Shown here: one piece after another, positions 1-12,900 of the stretch
Numbering within the stretch: position 1 is the stretch's first letter
Layout: each line of letters starts with the position of its first letter
Assembly (NCBI GenBank): GCA_030248215.1
Contig: JASANG010003482.1
Coordinates: 1-64,000, forward strand
Origin: Enoplolaimus lenunculus
Taxonomy: Eukaryota; Nematoda; Enoplea; Enoplida; Thoracostomopsidae
Direction: 5' to 3'
DNA length: 64,000 nt
The notes under the pieces: model-generated
Told to the model about the DNA's origin: nothing
Databases searched by the model: none
The model's input: only the letters and a program-made list of their open reading frames with translations
Position numbers and translations under genes: made by a program

Positions 1-922
1 GAAGTAAGTCGCCATAATTACAGCTGTTTGTCACGGCCCTAGTCTGGATATCATTTAAATGTTTCTGTGAGCGGTCATAGTGAGTGAGAAAACGTTTTTA
101 GTAAGCAGAAGGCCATTGTTAGATCGGCTTAACTGTTTTTTGGTGTTCTCTGGAAATTTTGAAGGGAAATATATCACATCGCATGAATTGCAGAAATATG
201 ACTTAAATCAAATTCCAACTTTAGTCAAGATTTTGCGTAAGCTTTGTAGTTCATTTAAATTTTGTCAAATAATCAATAGTTACTGAACTCTGTGGTAATT
301 TTGAGCTGCTAGTGGTAACTTTAAAATGGGACAGTACGCACCTCCAGGGGCTGCTAATTTATCAAATCTTTGGCCCGTAAAGTTAAGCCAGTTACTTGAC
401 TTATAAGTTTTAAATCGACTTAACTCAGATGACTTAAGTTATGCCTCTGCAACCGAATCATTATCCTTTTTTATGTGAAGCAAGTACTTAAACAGCGTGT
501 TGCAAAACCTTATACCCTCTGAGAAAATGCATCTGATTGGCTATTAACGACGTCTTTTTGTTGACCAATAGCATCCTCGACGCTACTGCCGAAAAAACAT
601 TTGACATCGGCTATTAATACAAGCCAGTAGCAATGGCTGGCCCAGGGGAGGCTCAGCTCCCCCCTGGTAAAATTTTGACCCCTAGAAAATTTTCAACCTT
701 GCTTATAACTATAACTCATGGAAAACCCTTGAATGCCCTTCCTGAAAAAATTTTAGCCCCCCTAGCAAGGCGAGCTGGCTACGGGCTTGTATTAATAAAA
801 CGATTATTTATTTAATTTCGATACTAAAATTGAATTTAAGCATTAGAACAAAAGCTCGCAAAGGACAATAGCTAAGGTGTTTTAAGCTAAATATTTTAAT
901 TTTTTTGGTTTATACCTTTTAG
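1..922. other. 5' flank within the collagen gene (intron)
   Basis: Probably intron. GTAAGT starts at base 4 and may be the donor of an exon ending at base 3. Bases 640-793 are a copy of the short interspersed repeat ending in GCTGGCTACGGGC. No other exon is seen. Confidence 0.4.
640..793 (+). repeat. interspersed repeat ending in GCTGGCTACGGGC
   Basis: A segment with AACCTTGCTT, AACCCTTG.ATGCCC, TTTAGCCC and AGCTGGCTACGGGC. Related copies lie at 5130-5180, about 11390-11500, 15008-15150 (reversed), 29030-29128, 50395-50550 (reversed) and 61585-61735. No coding capacity; family unknown. Confidence 0.6.
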
Positions 923-976
923 GGTGTACCTGGAGCTCCCGGCACTGTTGGCGCATTAGGCGAAAATGGTGTTCAG
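923..976 (+). CDS. collagen exon (54 nt)
   Basis: Encodes GVPGAPGTVGALGENGVQ. Acceptor CCTTTTAG and donor GTAAGA, phase 0 on both sides. Confidence 0.9.
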
Positions 977-3900
977 GTAAGAATAGCAATACAATAAAGT
1001 GCCTTTAGCCCCGGTTTGGCCCTGTAGCGTGGATGATGCGAAGCGAGCGAGAACCGAAACGCAATTATTGTAGAGTACTCAATATTGATACAACATTTTG
1101 GTTTTGACTCCTGTTAGGAATTAATACGGCTTGTGCGAGGACTCCTTATATTGGTCAGGGATCGTAGGTGCCAGCCAATGAATTATATGCCGATGACAAA
1201 ATGGGGGTGAAGTGACAAATTCATTTGAGAAATGTGATTAAAATTTTACTGAGTCGCGAATTTTGATGGATTCTGTTCAAATGTTTGTATCTACTTAACA
1301 TTCTAGCCGAAAACCGTAACTATTAAATCTTATTGTCCATCAGGCACACGAGATGAACCACAAAAAAGTTCCCCGGCCTACGTCTATGAAAATTGAGAAC
1401 CATTTGAAAAATATTTAAACGATTTGAACGTTATATAAAATAATCGCGCATAAAATGTTCTGAAAGGTTTCCGCCATTGTCTACAGTTTTGTGACCGCAA
1501 TTATTAATTATCGAGTGCCTGAAAATATAGAAACTTTAAAAATCCTGAAAATATATAGACATTAATTTGTGGTTCATTATATAACCACCCATGCAAATAT
1601 ATATGTACGCATGGGCGGATTATTCACTGCAGGCGATTGTTGCCGAGGCCTAAGAGCCTGTGCGTCAATGGGTACGTCTCGAGTGTTTCAAAAATAAAAA
1701 CATTGAATAAAGATATAATATTTTTGGCTCGTGTTCTTCATTAAACTATTTCGGGGGTAATGGATTTTAACACAAATTGTCATTGGTGCCCAATTCAAGT
1801 CTTGATCCGATGAAATTTAGTCACAGATTATATTAAAAAGTATTGTTTTAGGGTCCCGATGGACCAGTAGGCTTGATTGGTCATCCAGGAGCTCGAGGCG
1901 ATGTGGTTAGTTTAAATTTTGGCTCTGGTACACCTCCTCCAACACGTTTAGGCTTAGGCTTAGGCTTGGGCTTAGGTTATGAAATATGCTTACCTATGTT
2001 TAAGCATAAAGCTCTTACTTAAGGCAAAGCCTGAGCCTAAGCTAAAGCCTCAGTGTTGTTGTTAAATGTGAAGGGAGTGTACATGAGCCAAAGTATTCAA
2101 GCTATCATCTTTGATATATGAAATCTGCTTACATTAGCGGAGCCAAGGTTTCGAAAAGTGGGATCACGCCATATAAAAATTTCAAAGACAGTTTCGTGTG
2201 GTACCAACCGGTAAAAGTGTTTAGAAAGCACTGGACAGCACTCTCAAGACGGGTTTAACTCCTGAACCACCCCTCCCCTTCCAAATGGCTACACCCATAG
2301 CTCATTAATATAGAGCTTTCTAATTTCAGTGAAATTTTTTTATCGATTAGCCAAAATCTTTAGCAAGAATTCTATTTCTATATTTGGAACCGGATATATA
2401 TTTGTAACCTAGGCATAGAAAGCAGTTGCTAATAGTGACGGGGTGTCTAAACCTTGTGAAACCTTCACCAACTATTACGTGCCAAGTTAGGGCGGCGCTA
2501 TACTTGTCGTGTGGAGCCGTGAACCACCGTCCGTACGGTCGCGTAAAATACTGCACAGTGACGGGCGGCGACGGGTGGCACCGGCGTGTTGTTAAATTTT
2601 TATAAAAATTGTAGCACCATTTTTAATCTAAGCCAACTTGAACAAAGGTGTATTTTTCATTTACTCACATCGAAATAATTCTCAATAACACTAGAAACTC
2701 GACATTTTAAGAATGCATTATGTAATGTTAATAGCTTAGTTGTTTATTAGGTCAAATTTGGCACAGCTTGATCTGAATTGTTTTTCTTTACTATTTTAGG
2801 GACCACCAGGCCCAGACGGTGGCAAAGGCGGACCTGGACCTAAAGGTGAACTTGTAAGTTTACTAACAGTGTTCTCAGGACTACTATACATCGCCATACA
2901 CGTGGAAAATTATGACGTTGCTCTGAGCTATCGAGTATGCACAACAAAGAAATTGTCGAGCATAAAACGCTATTTTAGCCGCTTTTCGGATTTCAAGCAG
3001 TATCTGTCAAAACGTTTTTTGTATACGGCGAATGTTAAATGAGTAATTGTCAAATGAATTGGTTCAATTTTAGGGATCTGACGGTGCAAAAGGACCTCCT
3101 GGCGGACCCGGCAAACAAGGTCATCCTGTAAGTTGAATTGATAAGTTATTTTTCGTGTATACTTCTGTTACAAAGGTTCAAACATGTCTCATGTTTACGT
3201 ATCAAGTATATACTGAAGGATCTTACTGCTTTAAAAATAATTTTGAGAAAATTAAAAAATTGAATTTCGATGGTCATTAAAAATTTTTTGGCTGAAAATA
3301 GACCAATCAACACTTAGAAAAGGCTATGGGTACTGAAGGGTTATTCGACAAAATGATAGTGTTTAAACAATTGTTAATATTTTCAGATACCGTGCAGATC
3401 CCGTGATAAAATTACGATAGGATAGCAATAGTTACTCTCAGTCGCAGATTTAGAATTTTTAGCGTAGAATTGTGCGCGAGATAGAATAGTGAAATATTTT
3501 TCGCGAGTGACGTAAGCGTGAAGCAACAACTATTTTTGGTACTAATTTTCAATACAAAGTTTTGGTTTTGATCTCCATTGGGAGCCATCAGTTTCACGAC
3601 CGCATATCTGTTGTTTTTTGGTGAATTTGCATTTTCAAACAATTTCTTCGCTAATTGTTTTCATTACGTTTCCAGGGTCGAGTTGGACCTCCTGGCAAAG
3701 AAGGAATCACAGGAAAACCTGGCCGACCGGTAAGCCACGCGAGCTCGAGTAGCCGGAAGTTTCTGTTGACATGCGTGTGACAACTATTCCCATATACATG
3801 GGCCTAATGCAGGGCTCTGTATGCATATTTGCAAACAACATTGGTGTAAATGAAATGGTTGCCTAGGTTATAGACTATAACTTCAGCAAAGCATCCTTCC

Positions 3901-6900
3901 AGAACCATTATCTTAACAATTTGCTTCATTTCTGAGGGATATTAGCTATGTACTTTGATTGGCTGTTTGTAGTTTTTTGTGAAAATTTTCGGTGGGTAAA
4001 CATTAACAAATTTTTACCTGCCCTTTGAAATTCTTTACCCACGGTTATACCCGCTTCAAAAATTTCTTACCACGCCCGCGTTTACCCGCGGGAGCCTGCT
4101 ACACACATTTGACAATATGAGCATCGAGATGAGCATGTTGTTTCCGAAGTCATAAAATTCGCGTCGCCAACACATACACACTTAAGCCAAAACGTTACGT
4201 TATTTATCGGTTATTCTCGAAAAGCTACCTGACCTACGCATGATATTGTGGAAGTTTACACAAGCGATTCGCCGCAAGTTGATATCATCGTTACAATATC
4301 ACCGAGCTTTGGTTTTGTTTCAGGGACCTCCAGGACCGAACGGACAAAAAGGACCACGAGGACCAAAAGGACCACCGGTATGTGAATTTAACTTTAGAGT
4401 TGAAACAATATCTTTAACAGAACTGCGGGAAGCTTCTATTTCAGCTTGCTCAAATTTTTATAGCTGATTTTCACGAGATTAATTCTATCTCGAACAAATA
4501 TAAATAAAATTTTTTAGTCTTGCCGAGATTTTGCCGTGCAAGTACGTCTAAATAAAAATGGCTGGGTTTCTGAAACCTTACTTCAGTGCAATTTTGTGTT
4601 CTCATGGATGCTAAGTAATTACGTAACCAATTTTTCGTTTCTTTGTACTCAAGTTAAGTGAATACAAAGTCATTAAAACTAATTGACCAGGTTGCAAGAA
4701 ACAGTTTTAAAATACTATCATCAAATTCAAATTACAGAATAGTTACTCCAAGGTTACTATGCCAGAACTGTTAGTTTGTTCCACTTCAATTTTTGTCTGT
4801 AAGTTAACTATTTACTTAAGTACGCTTTTAGAAACGATAAATTAGCTAAGTTATTACTTAGCAAGTACTTAGCTCAACCCAACCAATGTTTTTTATTTTT
4901 GCGTGTTTCAGGGAAAAAAAGGACCGAAAGGCTCAAAAGGATTGCCCGGATTGGTTGGACCAGTGGTAAGAGCTCACGTTGAACAAAATTTTTGTTTGGA
5001 ACTGAAGAATAATGTGTTTTTGAACGACCCGTAACCCGAGTTGAGCCAGCAAAAACAAAGCTGCTCATCTTTAAATGATTAAAAGTTGTAGCTTTGTTTG
5101 TAAATCATTTGAAATCCTTGCATGCCACTCCTGAAAATTTATCGGCACCTTCAGAATGTTGACCTGACTACGGGTCAGGTTCCCTATATGTTTATATTAT
5201 AATCGACACTTATATGACATTTATATCTTGACGCAAAAATAAAGTAAGACTATAAACGCGTATAACCAATTCAAAATTAAAATAAACAAAACACAAAAAT
5301 AAATTAATAAAACCTAAACAAAAGATAAAAACGCGTATAACCAATTCAAAATTAAAATAAACAAAACACAAAAATAAATGTATATAACCTAAAGAAAAGA
5401 GTTCAAAACAAGTTTTTTTGATAAATATGGAAATATGCTTATGATATAAAGCTACTCGGGTGGTGAAGTTTACCCTCATACCGTCTAATTTAGTGAGCCC
5501 CAGGTAGATTTATATAACTTATTCTTACATTATTGACGAATGCTTCCCATGATTGGGGTAAAATTTGCAGATATTGATTGCATTTTTAATGAATTATGAA
5601 CCGTTTTATATTTTAGGGCAGACCTGGCGAACCGGGCCTTGAAGGACAACCTGGAGTCCAAGGTTTACAGGTAAGTAAAATCGCACCGCTATTGTAATAC
5701 AACACAAATTTAAGATGAATATATTGCATTTGAAACTACATTGACGATTTTTGGTAATTAAATTAGCGCAGCAGTGAAAAATGCTCAGAAGTAAAAATAG
5801 TCAAAAAATTTTAAGCTAAACCATATGCGGCAATATTTTTAAAAGAAATAAATTTTATTATTCGAATTGCTTTGATCTATTTTAGGGATTACCAGGCGCA
5901 AAAGGACCTACTGGACCTAAAGGCAAACCTGGGCCACCGGTAAGTGTTTATATACTCAAACAAGCTGCCCCTTAAAGGGTCATGGAGACGGGGTACGCAC
6001 CTGAATAACATATCTTAAAGTGTATTTCTTTGCAGGATTCACACAAATTAAAGGACGGACACGGTTCTTTCCTCTCAACACAGTCCAGGTCTTAGGAGTA
6101 CCGAGCGGGATTGCACCCCGGCCTATGCCTTCCAACAGAGATAAAAAAACCAGGAGTATGTATTGAGGTTTAGCGCGGAAACTAGCGTTCAGTATTGAGG
6201 TTTAGCGCGGAAACTAGCGTTCAGTATTGAGGTTTAGCGCGGAAACTAGCGTTCAGTATTGAGGTTTAGCGCGGAAACTAGCGTTCAGTATTGAGGTTTA
6301 GCGCGGAAACTAGCGTTCAGTATTGAGGTTTAGCGCGGAAACTAGCGTTCAGTATTGAGGTTTAGCGCGGAAACTAGCGTTCAGTATTGAGGTTTAGCGC
6401 GGAAACTAGCGTTCAGCATTGAGGTTTAGGCCGGAAACTAGCGTTCAGTATTGAGGTTTAGGCCGGAAACTAGCGTTCAGTATTGAGGTTTAGCGCGGAA
6501 ACTAGCGTTCAGTATTGAGGTTTAGCGCGGAAACTAGAGTTCAGTATTGAGGTTTAGCGCGGAAACTAGCGTTCAGTATTGAGGTTTAGCGCGGAAACTA
6601 GAGTTCAGTATTGAGGTTTAGCGCGGAAACTAGCGTTCAGTATTGAGGTTTAGCGCGGAAACTAGCGTTCAGCTTCTTGCTAGCTTGGCTCGCAAGAGTT
6701 TTTCCACTTGCAGATATGTGTACATATCTGCAACTGTCCCCGGCTGGCGTGTGCATATATATATCATGTACGAATCCGATTTTATTACTGAACAAAATTG
6801 AACAAACAAGGGCAATTAATTATCGAATCCGTTGGTTTTGTATGATTTTATATATACCATTGCATGGATTCTTCGAAATTGACATATAAATATTGAAATA

Positions 6901-9900
6901 ACTAATGCAGAAAACAGATATTATAACGAACATTGAACTTAGTGCAAAAATAGAAGTTTGTTCCTGCGAGTATGTTTCATGCATAAATTTTTATCCAGTC
7001 CCTAAGTTTCGCCAAAAAATGTCTTCAATATCAGGTAGCGAGCAGAAATGCGGCTGGGACCGAATATTGAAACAAAATGTTAAGCATAAATGTTCTTTTT
7101 GAAAAAGCAAAGCCCAAGTGGAAATCGAACCCCGACCAAAAAGCATTTACTCAGTATCTCTGCAAATTAAATTGCCAACTGATTTGGTTATATATGCATA
7201 ACTTGTACTAAAGGGCACGAACATGTTGATTTTGCTTAAAAGTTAGGCTACATATATACGTACTAAAAATAAATATGCAAATTATTCTTCCCTTTTAAAA
7301 CGGAGAAGTCAAAAGTTGAAATTACAAATTCCGCGGGATCCTTGTGGTGAGACAGTCGGGCTTTTGATCCGAAATCAAAACCTTAGCTTAAACTTTTTTC
7401 ACTAAGAATCGGTAGAAAATTTCAACTAAAGATAGCTAATCCAAAAACCAAAATAAAATTGCTACAAGACTGAATATTTGAGAAAAACGGGTTGTAAAAT
7501 TAGTTCCTCAGAAAATATTTATTTTAAAAATATTCAGGCCGTCTCAATGAATTTTAAACCGCTAATCATTTGTAATTTTACCAGGAACCGATAAAGTACT
7601 CATCCAGGTTTGAGACACATTTAGATGAACACTCAATTCTTTAAACGATATGTTAAAGTTGAAATTGTCAAAAACTGGTTTGGTTTAGTTTAGCCAATCG
7701 AAATTAAAAAGGCACAATATTTCATTTTTACCTTTAATTTTGTGTTTCAACCACTTACAGCATTTCAGTTTAACCGGTATCGAAGTTAAAACTCAATTTT
7801 CAATTAAGGTAAAATATCTCCTAATAAACTTTAATTTTTTTAATCATTGCCATTTCCTTAAATATTTAGTAGAGGCCAATGGACCGAATTTGCAAGTAGA
7901 AATTATGAATTGAAATATAAAATTTTAGGGCGACAAAGGACCGGAAGGCCCGAAGGGACCTCCTGGAAGTGATGGTGATGTCGTAAGTGTTGATTATTGG
8001 TAGCATTCTATTTTTAAATTAGGGCCAATATACTCAAATGTAAATATGCAGCCAGGATTTCTTCGTAGAAATGTATATGTTCATTTAAGTCAAAGTTTTG
8101 AGACCACTAAGATTTAGGATATTCTAAAACTTGTTTAACAAAAGTGATGTTTTCTTGCAACTCCTTAACTTCCCCTCTATACCGTACTGTCTGGATCAAA
8201 ACTGACGTATGGCATTTGGGGTTTTCAGGGAGCTGACGGAAGCGAAGGTCCCCAAGGTCAAAAAGGTGTACCTGGCCACGTAGTAAGTTAGCATCGCTTG
8301 TTCAGTGTGATTTTAAAAATATTTGAACAAAATTACTAAAATGTTCACTTTTACTTTCAAGATTTATCTTTCATTTTATTATTTTTTCCATCCGTCAATA
8401 GGTTAGTGTAAGTTGTAAAGGTTGAACGACGATTAATTGCTAATCTTTAGCATGTCGTTGCGTAAATTGCTATACGGCGTATTTTGCTACTGCCAAAGCT
8501 CACTGTTCATATATGGAGGTTATGTATAGTACCTGTTATCATTTAGTGCCAGGAGTTTAGAAGGAAAGTGTCAATACAAGACATAAAAAAATTTCATTGC
8601 GCAAAAACAATTACAGATGCAAAAAACCGTAAGCAGATAAAGTAAGCTATTGCTCTACGGTCCATACTATTCTCTCAGCCATAGTAAAATACACCGCGTA
8701 GTAATTTTGCCAACATTTTTTTGAAGCTTTATTTCTGTATTAGCATGTGATACATGCTTGTCCGAGTATATATGCGAGTGCAGTGCACTATATAGTATAT
8801 AGCCGGTAGCGTACCTTAGAACTGACAATTTTTAGCATTACTAATATGGTATTGTAGGGCGCACCAGGAGATCCGGGCAAACCAGGACCACCAGGCACAC
8901 CGGTAAGTGTATATAAATTTAAATTTATTTTCACAACGTTTTTTAACTGATTTACTATCACAATTTTTTGATTTGTATCTTAATTATTTATTTCAATGTA
9001 TTATTTTACCAGACTCCATCAAAGTATTTTCATTAACAAACTCGCAGCTTCGAGTAAAAATTGTTCAGACACGTTTAAAAGCGGCCATGACTCGCTCAAA
9101 ATAAATTTGACAAATTTATTTCTGTTAATATATAAGTTAAATAAAATGCTAAACTGAAACAAATAGACTTTAGAGACTAAAAGCCATATGTACTATGACG
9201 TGCCCCTTCTAACGCCAAAATATTAGCTACGTCAATATTTCAATAAATCCGTAAATTTAGCTACTATTATCGACATATTCACTAAAACAAGCTGGTGCTT
9301 TTAGGGAAAAGCAGGACATGTTGGTTTGCAAGGAGTACGAGGTCTCAAGGGACCCAAAGGCGATCAAGGTCCCCCCGGAGATCCAGGTGCACCTGGACAA
9401 GACGTGAGTTCGATTTTGAATTTGAGTAGCCAGAGTTGAAAATGGGCCCACATAGTTGGGTAAGGGTCGTGGGTCAATATATTGACAATTTTGAAGGTTT
9501 ATACTTAGATTTGGACAGGATGTGAGTTCAATTTTCAATTTGAGAAGCCAGAGTTGGAAATGGGTCACTGAGTTGAATATTGGTCGTGTTCAATATTTTG
9601 GCAGTTTTGATGGATCACGAACGGTTCTAGGCCAAAGGTGGATGCTTTGGGCCCATGTTCTCAAATGTGTATGGCAACTTACTTCAGTTAGTAATAGGTT
9701 TCAAACCCACTGTTGCAGTTACAGAACTCAAAATGTGTACAGAACATTTCGAGCTGTCACAAACTAAATTTCAGCAATTTTTACAACATTGGGGGAGTGA
9801 CCGTGGGAAATTTAAAACAGATTAGGACAAAGGTCGATAACTTCTTGGTGCCCCAAACAAATACGTTCAGTTCAACCGTAGATGCGCATGCTTGGAGGTC

Positions 9901-12900
9901 AACAACATACAGGGTCGTACGCCTGAGACCCTGAAATTTTTGCCTCCACCGCAAACGTATCCCTTTTTGCCCTATTTTTGGCAACAACCGGGAGAGTTTA
10001 AGTATTTTCTATTAGACAGCAAGCGGACAAACGCAATCACTCGTTTACAACCAGAGTTGAGTCGGATATTCGTTTGTGGTGAAAATCGGTGTCAGTTTCG
10101 GTTTTAAAACTGCCGAAAGTTCCAATATTTTTACACTGGAACTTAGATTTAAGTCATGTGTAAATCGCGGAATTTTTTATAACACATATGCTGCCATACT
10201 TTGATATGAAATAGCAATTACGAAATTTATCCAAAATCTTATCAAAAATATGGTGCATCCATTATTGTTTTCGTAAAATTTTTGAAAGCTCAGTGAATTT
10301 GCCTCAATTGTATTGGCATCCATTTATATAATGTAAATTTTACCGCTGAGACACCTTTTTATGTTTTCAAAGACCGCCTGTATTTGTATGCCAGAACAAT
10401 ATTAACAGTGTCAGGGTTCTGTAGCGCAACACAGACCCCCGATTGGCCGGAACCAGGCCAATTAATCTCGCTTGGTTCGCGAAAATTTTTCAACCGGGTC
10501 AACATTTGTGTATTCACCAGAAAACGAAACTAAAACGTTCAAAAGTTTACTATTTCGAATGGGAACTTGGGTTCTTATCAAATTTAACTTAATTTTTGAT
10601 CGTTTCAGGGAAAAGATGGACAACCAGGATCAGATGGAGCTGATGGCAGAAATGGTGATCAGGTAAGGCCTCTCTTTCGACTAATAACCTTAATACTATC
10701 AAGAGTGGATGATCACTCCATGACAAGAGTATGCAACTGGGTACATTCTGTGCAGGAAATAATTCAGTCAGCACGCGTTCTGTTGTTGGATAACCCTCTC
10801 CAATTCCGTAGATGGGTAAGTACGAAAATATTCCTAAATATTATCGTTCAACTAAATTCGTTGCTCAGCTTATTTACTGTTATATTATATACTGCAAGCA
10901 ACATCTCTCTCCCTTACAAAATCACGGGGTCGGGCCAAAACGCAACGCGCGCTAGCATATTTTTGGGCCGTGCACTTTTTGTTATGTTGCATACACTTGA
11001 TCAAAGATTCATTATCGACTCTTGATTGTATTTATCCGCAGCCAATTGGTCGTAATGGGTTGCAAATCGTACTGCTTAGCTTAGACTTACAAAACATTCC
11101 TACGGAGATTTCATTCAAAAACAGCGCTAAACATTGTGGGTGAAATTGGGGGAAAATATTTCAAGGATCTGCCAAATTTTAATCTCCTATTGGCTATTGG
11201 TACAACAATAATTTTCACAAATAATACGAGTCTTTTTTGTTTGGGGCAATGCAAAAATTATACTTGGGCTGATCAACAACGTCACACGCTCATTGGCTGC
11301 GCACTTGATTCAGGTTTTATAAAACGCAAACACGTGGCTGTAAGGAATGGCCCCATAACCAGATGGGCTCTAGAGGATTCAGGATGCCGGAAAATTTGTT
11401 GTTTTTCCTACAATGTTTCAACTTTGCTTGTAAGTCAACTGAAATCCTTACAGTAACCTCCTAAACCAAAGATTTTGAAGCTCTCTGCTAGCTTGTCGAG
11501 CTCACTACCGGATTGGTAAGCTGGCAATTAACGATAGCTACTAAAAATCAAATGGCGTACTATTAAGTTCAGAGGTGGCTAAAATTGGTGACCACTTAGC
11601 TGATAAATTTATTAACATCGTTTATCAGCTAAAAATACAAAAATAGGATTTTCGATATTTCATGAAATGTAAAATTTGTTGACAAAACTATAAATGGGAT
11701 AGCTCAGGAAAAATTTCCGGGGGGAGGCGTATAATATTATTTTTGATGCTTCTATAATGAAAGTGTTTCTTAGTATATCTGCTTATACCATGGTATGCAA
11801 GGCTGCCATAAATGACCCCCCAATTATTTGTTGCAAATCGGACGGCAACTTTTCGTTTAAACCACCAATTTTCGATGTTTCAGGGTCCGCTTGGTGCCGT
11901 TGGCCCTCAAGGCGAAAAAGGACCAAAAGGCAAACCAGGACTACAAGTAAGGATACAATTGAAATTATTCCTTAATCGAGAGTGTAACTGAATATGCGTT
12001 TTCATTTCTGTTAAAAATCGCTAACCGTTTCCGTTATTTTTAGTTGATGTGTAAATCCTGCTTGTATTAGCACCTTGGGCTGTATTCTTGAGTATGTATA
12101 GCACCAATGACCAGTTAGTGATAGGTCTTTTTCTCCATATTTTACGAAATTGCGGATTCGCAGCTTCCATAGTTCGCGTGTGCCAGCGCTTTCTACCAAG
12201 AGTCTATGTTTTATTTGACAAAGTGTGACCTTTTCTATTCTTTATCTTATTCTGCTAGTAGCATTAACAGGGTCCCAATAAAACCAGTTTCCCTTCCATA
12301 TAATCACAGAGGGGGTGCTACGAATCGAAATCTTTGTCGTTGAAAACAAGCCGTCGAATAATGGGATTGTTTTATGATTTTCTCTAATCTTTCAGTATAT
12401 CTCGGATCGATCCCTGCCCCCCCCCCACCATTCCCAAGACAGGCTAGGGTGCACCCCAAAGTTCCAGGGTAGGGGCCCGTTACGACGATCAAAATATTTT
12501 TCAAATCCTGATGAATATTAACGGCTATTGTTTTGTTAAAATCTTGTTAGGGTGAGGGCCGCTCGTTGGAGTAGGCCCCCATAAAAGAGGAGGCATGAGG
12601 GGAGGCTGCTCGGTCCCTGTCCCACACCTGCATCATACTCTTCTTTAAGTTGATTATAAAATTTATTCTTAATTCAAAAACAGCATAACTTTCACTGAGA
12701 AAAGTTTTCAATTTTTATCTATATCTTCTATAAAACGTTGAATTCGACTTTGCAGCAAATTCTACCAGTTTCACAGAACAGTTTTCGCACAGATGTTAAG
12801 AAATCAAGGCTATTGTACACATTCCGCTACAATTTAGGTTAAAGCTTTGGGATCACGTTTAGACAATGGTCGTAGAAAAAACTTTTGGCTTAGGCATGAG

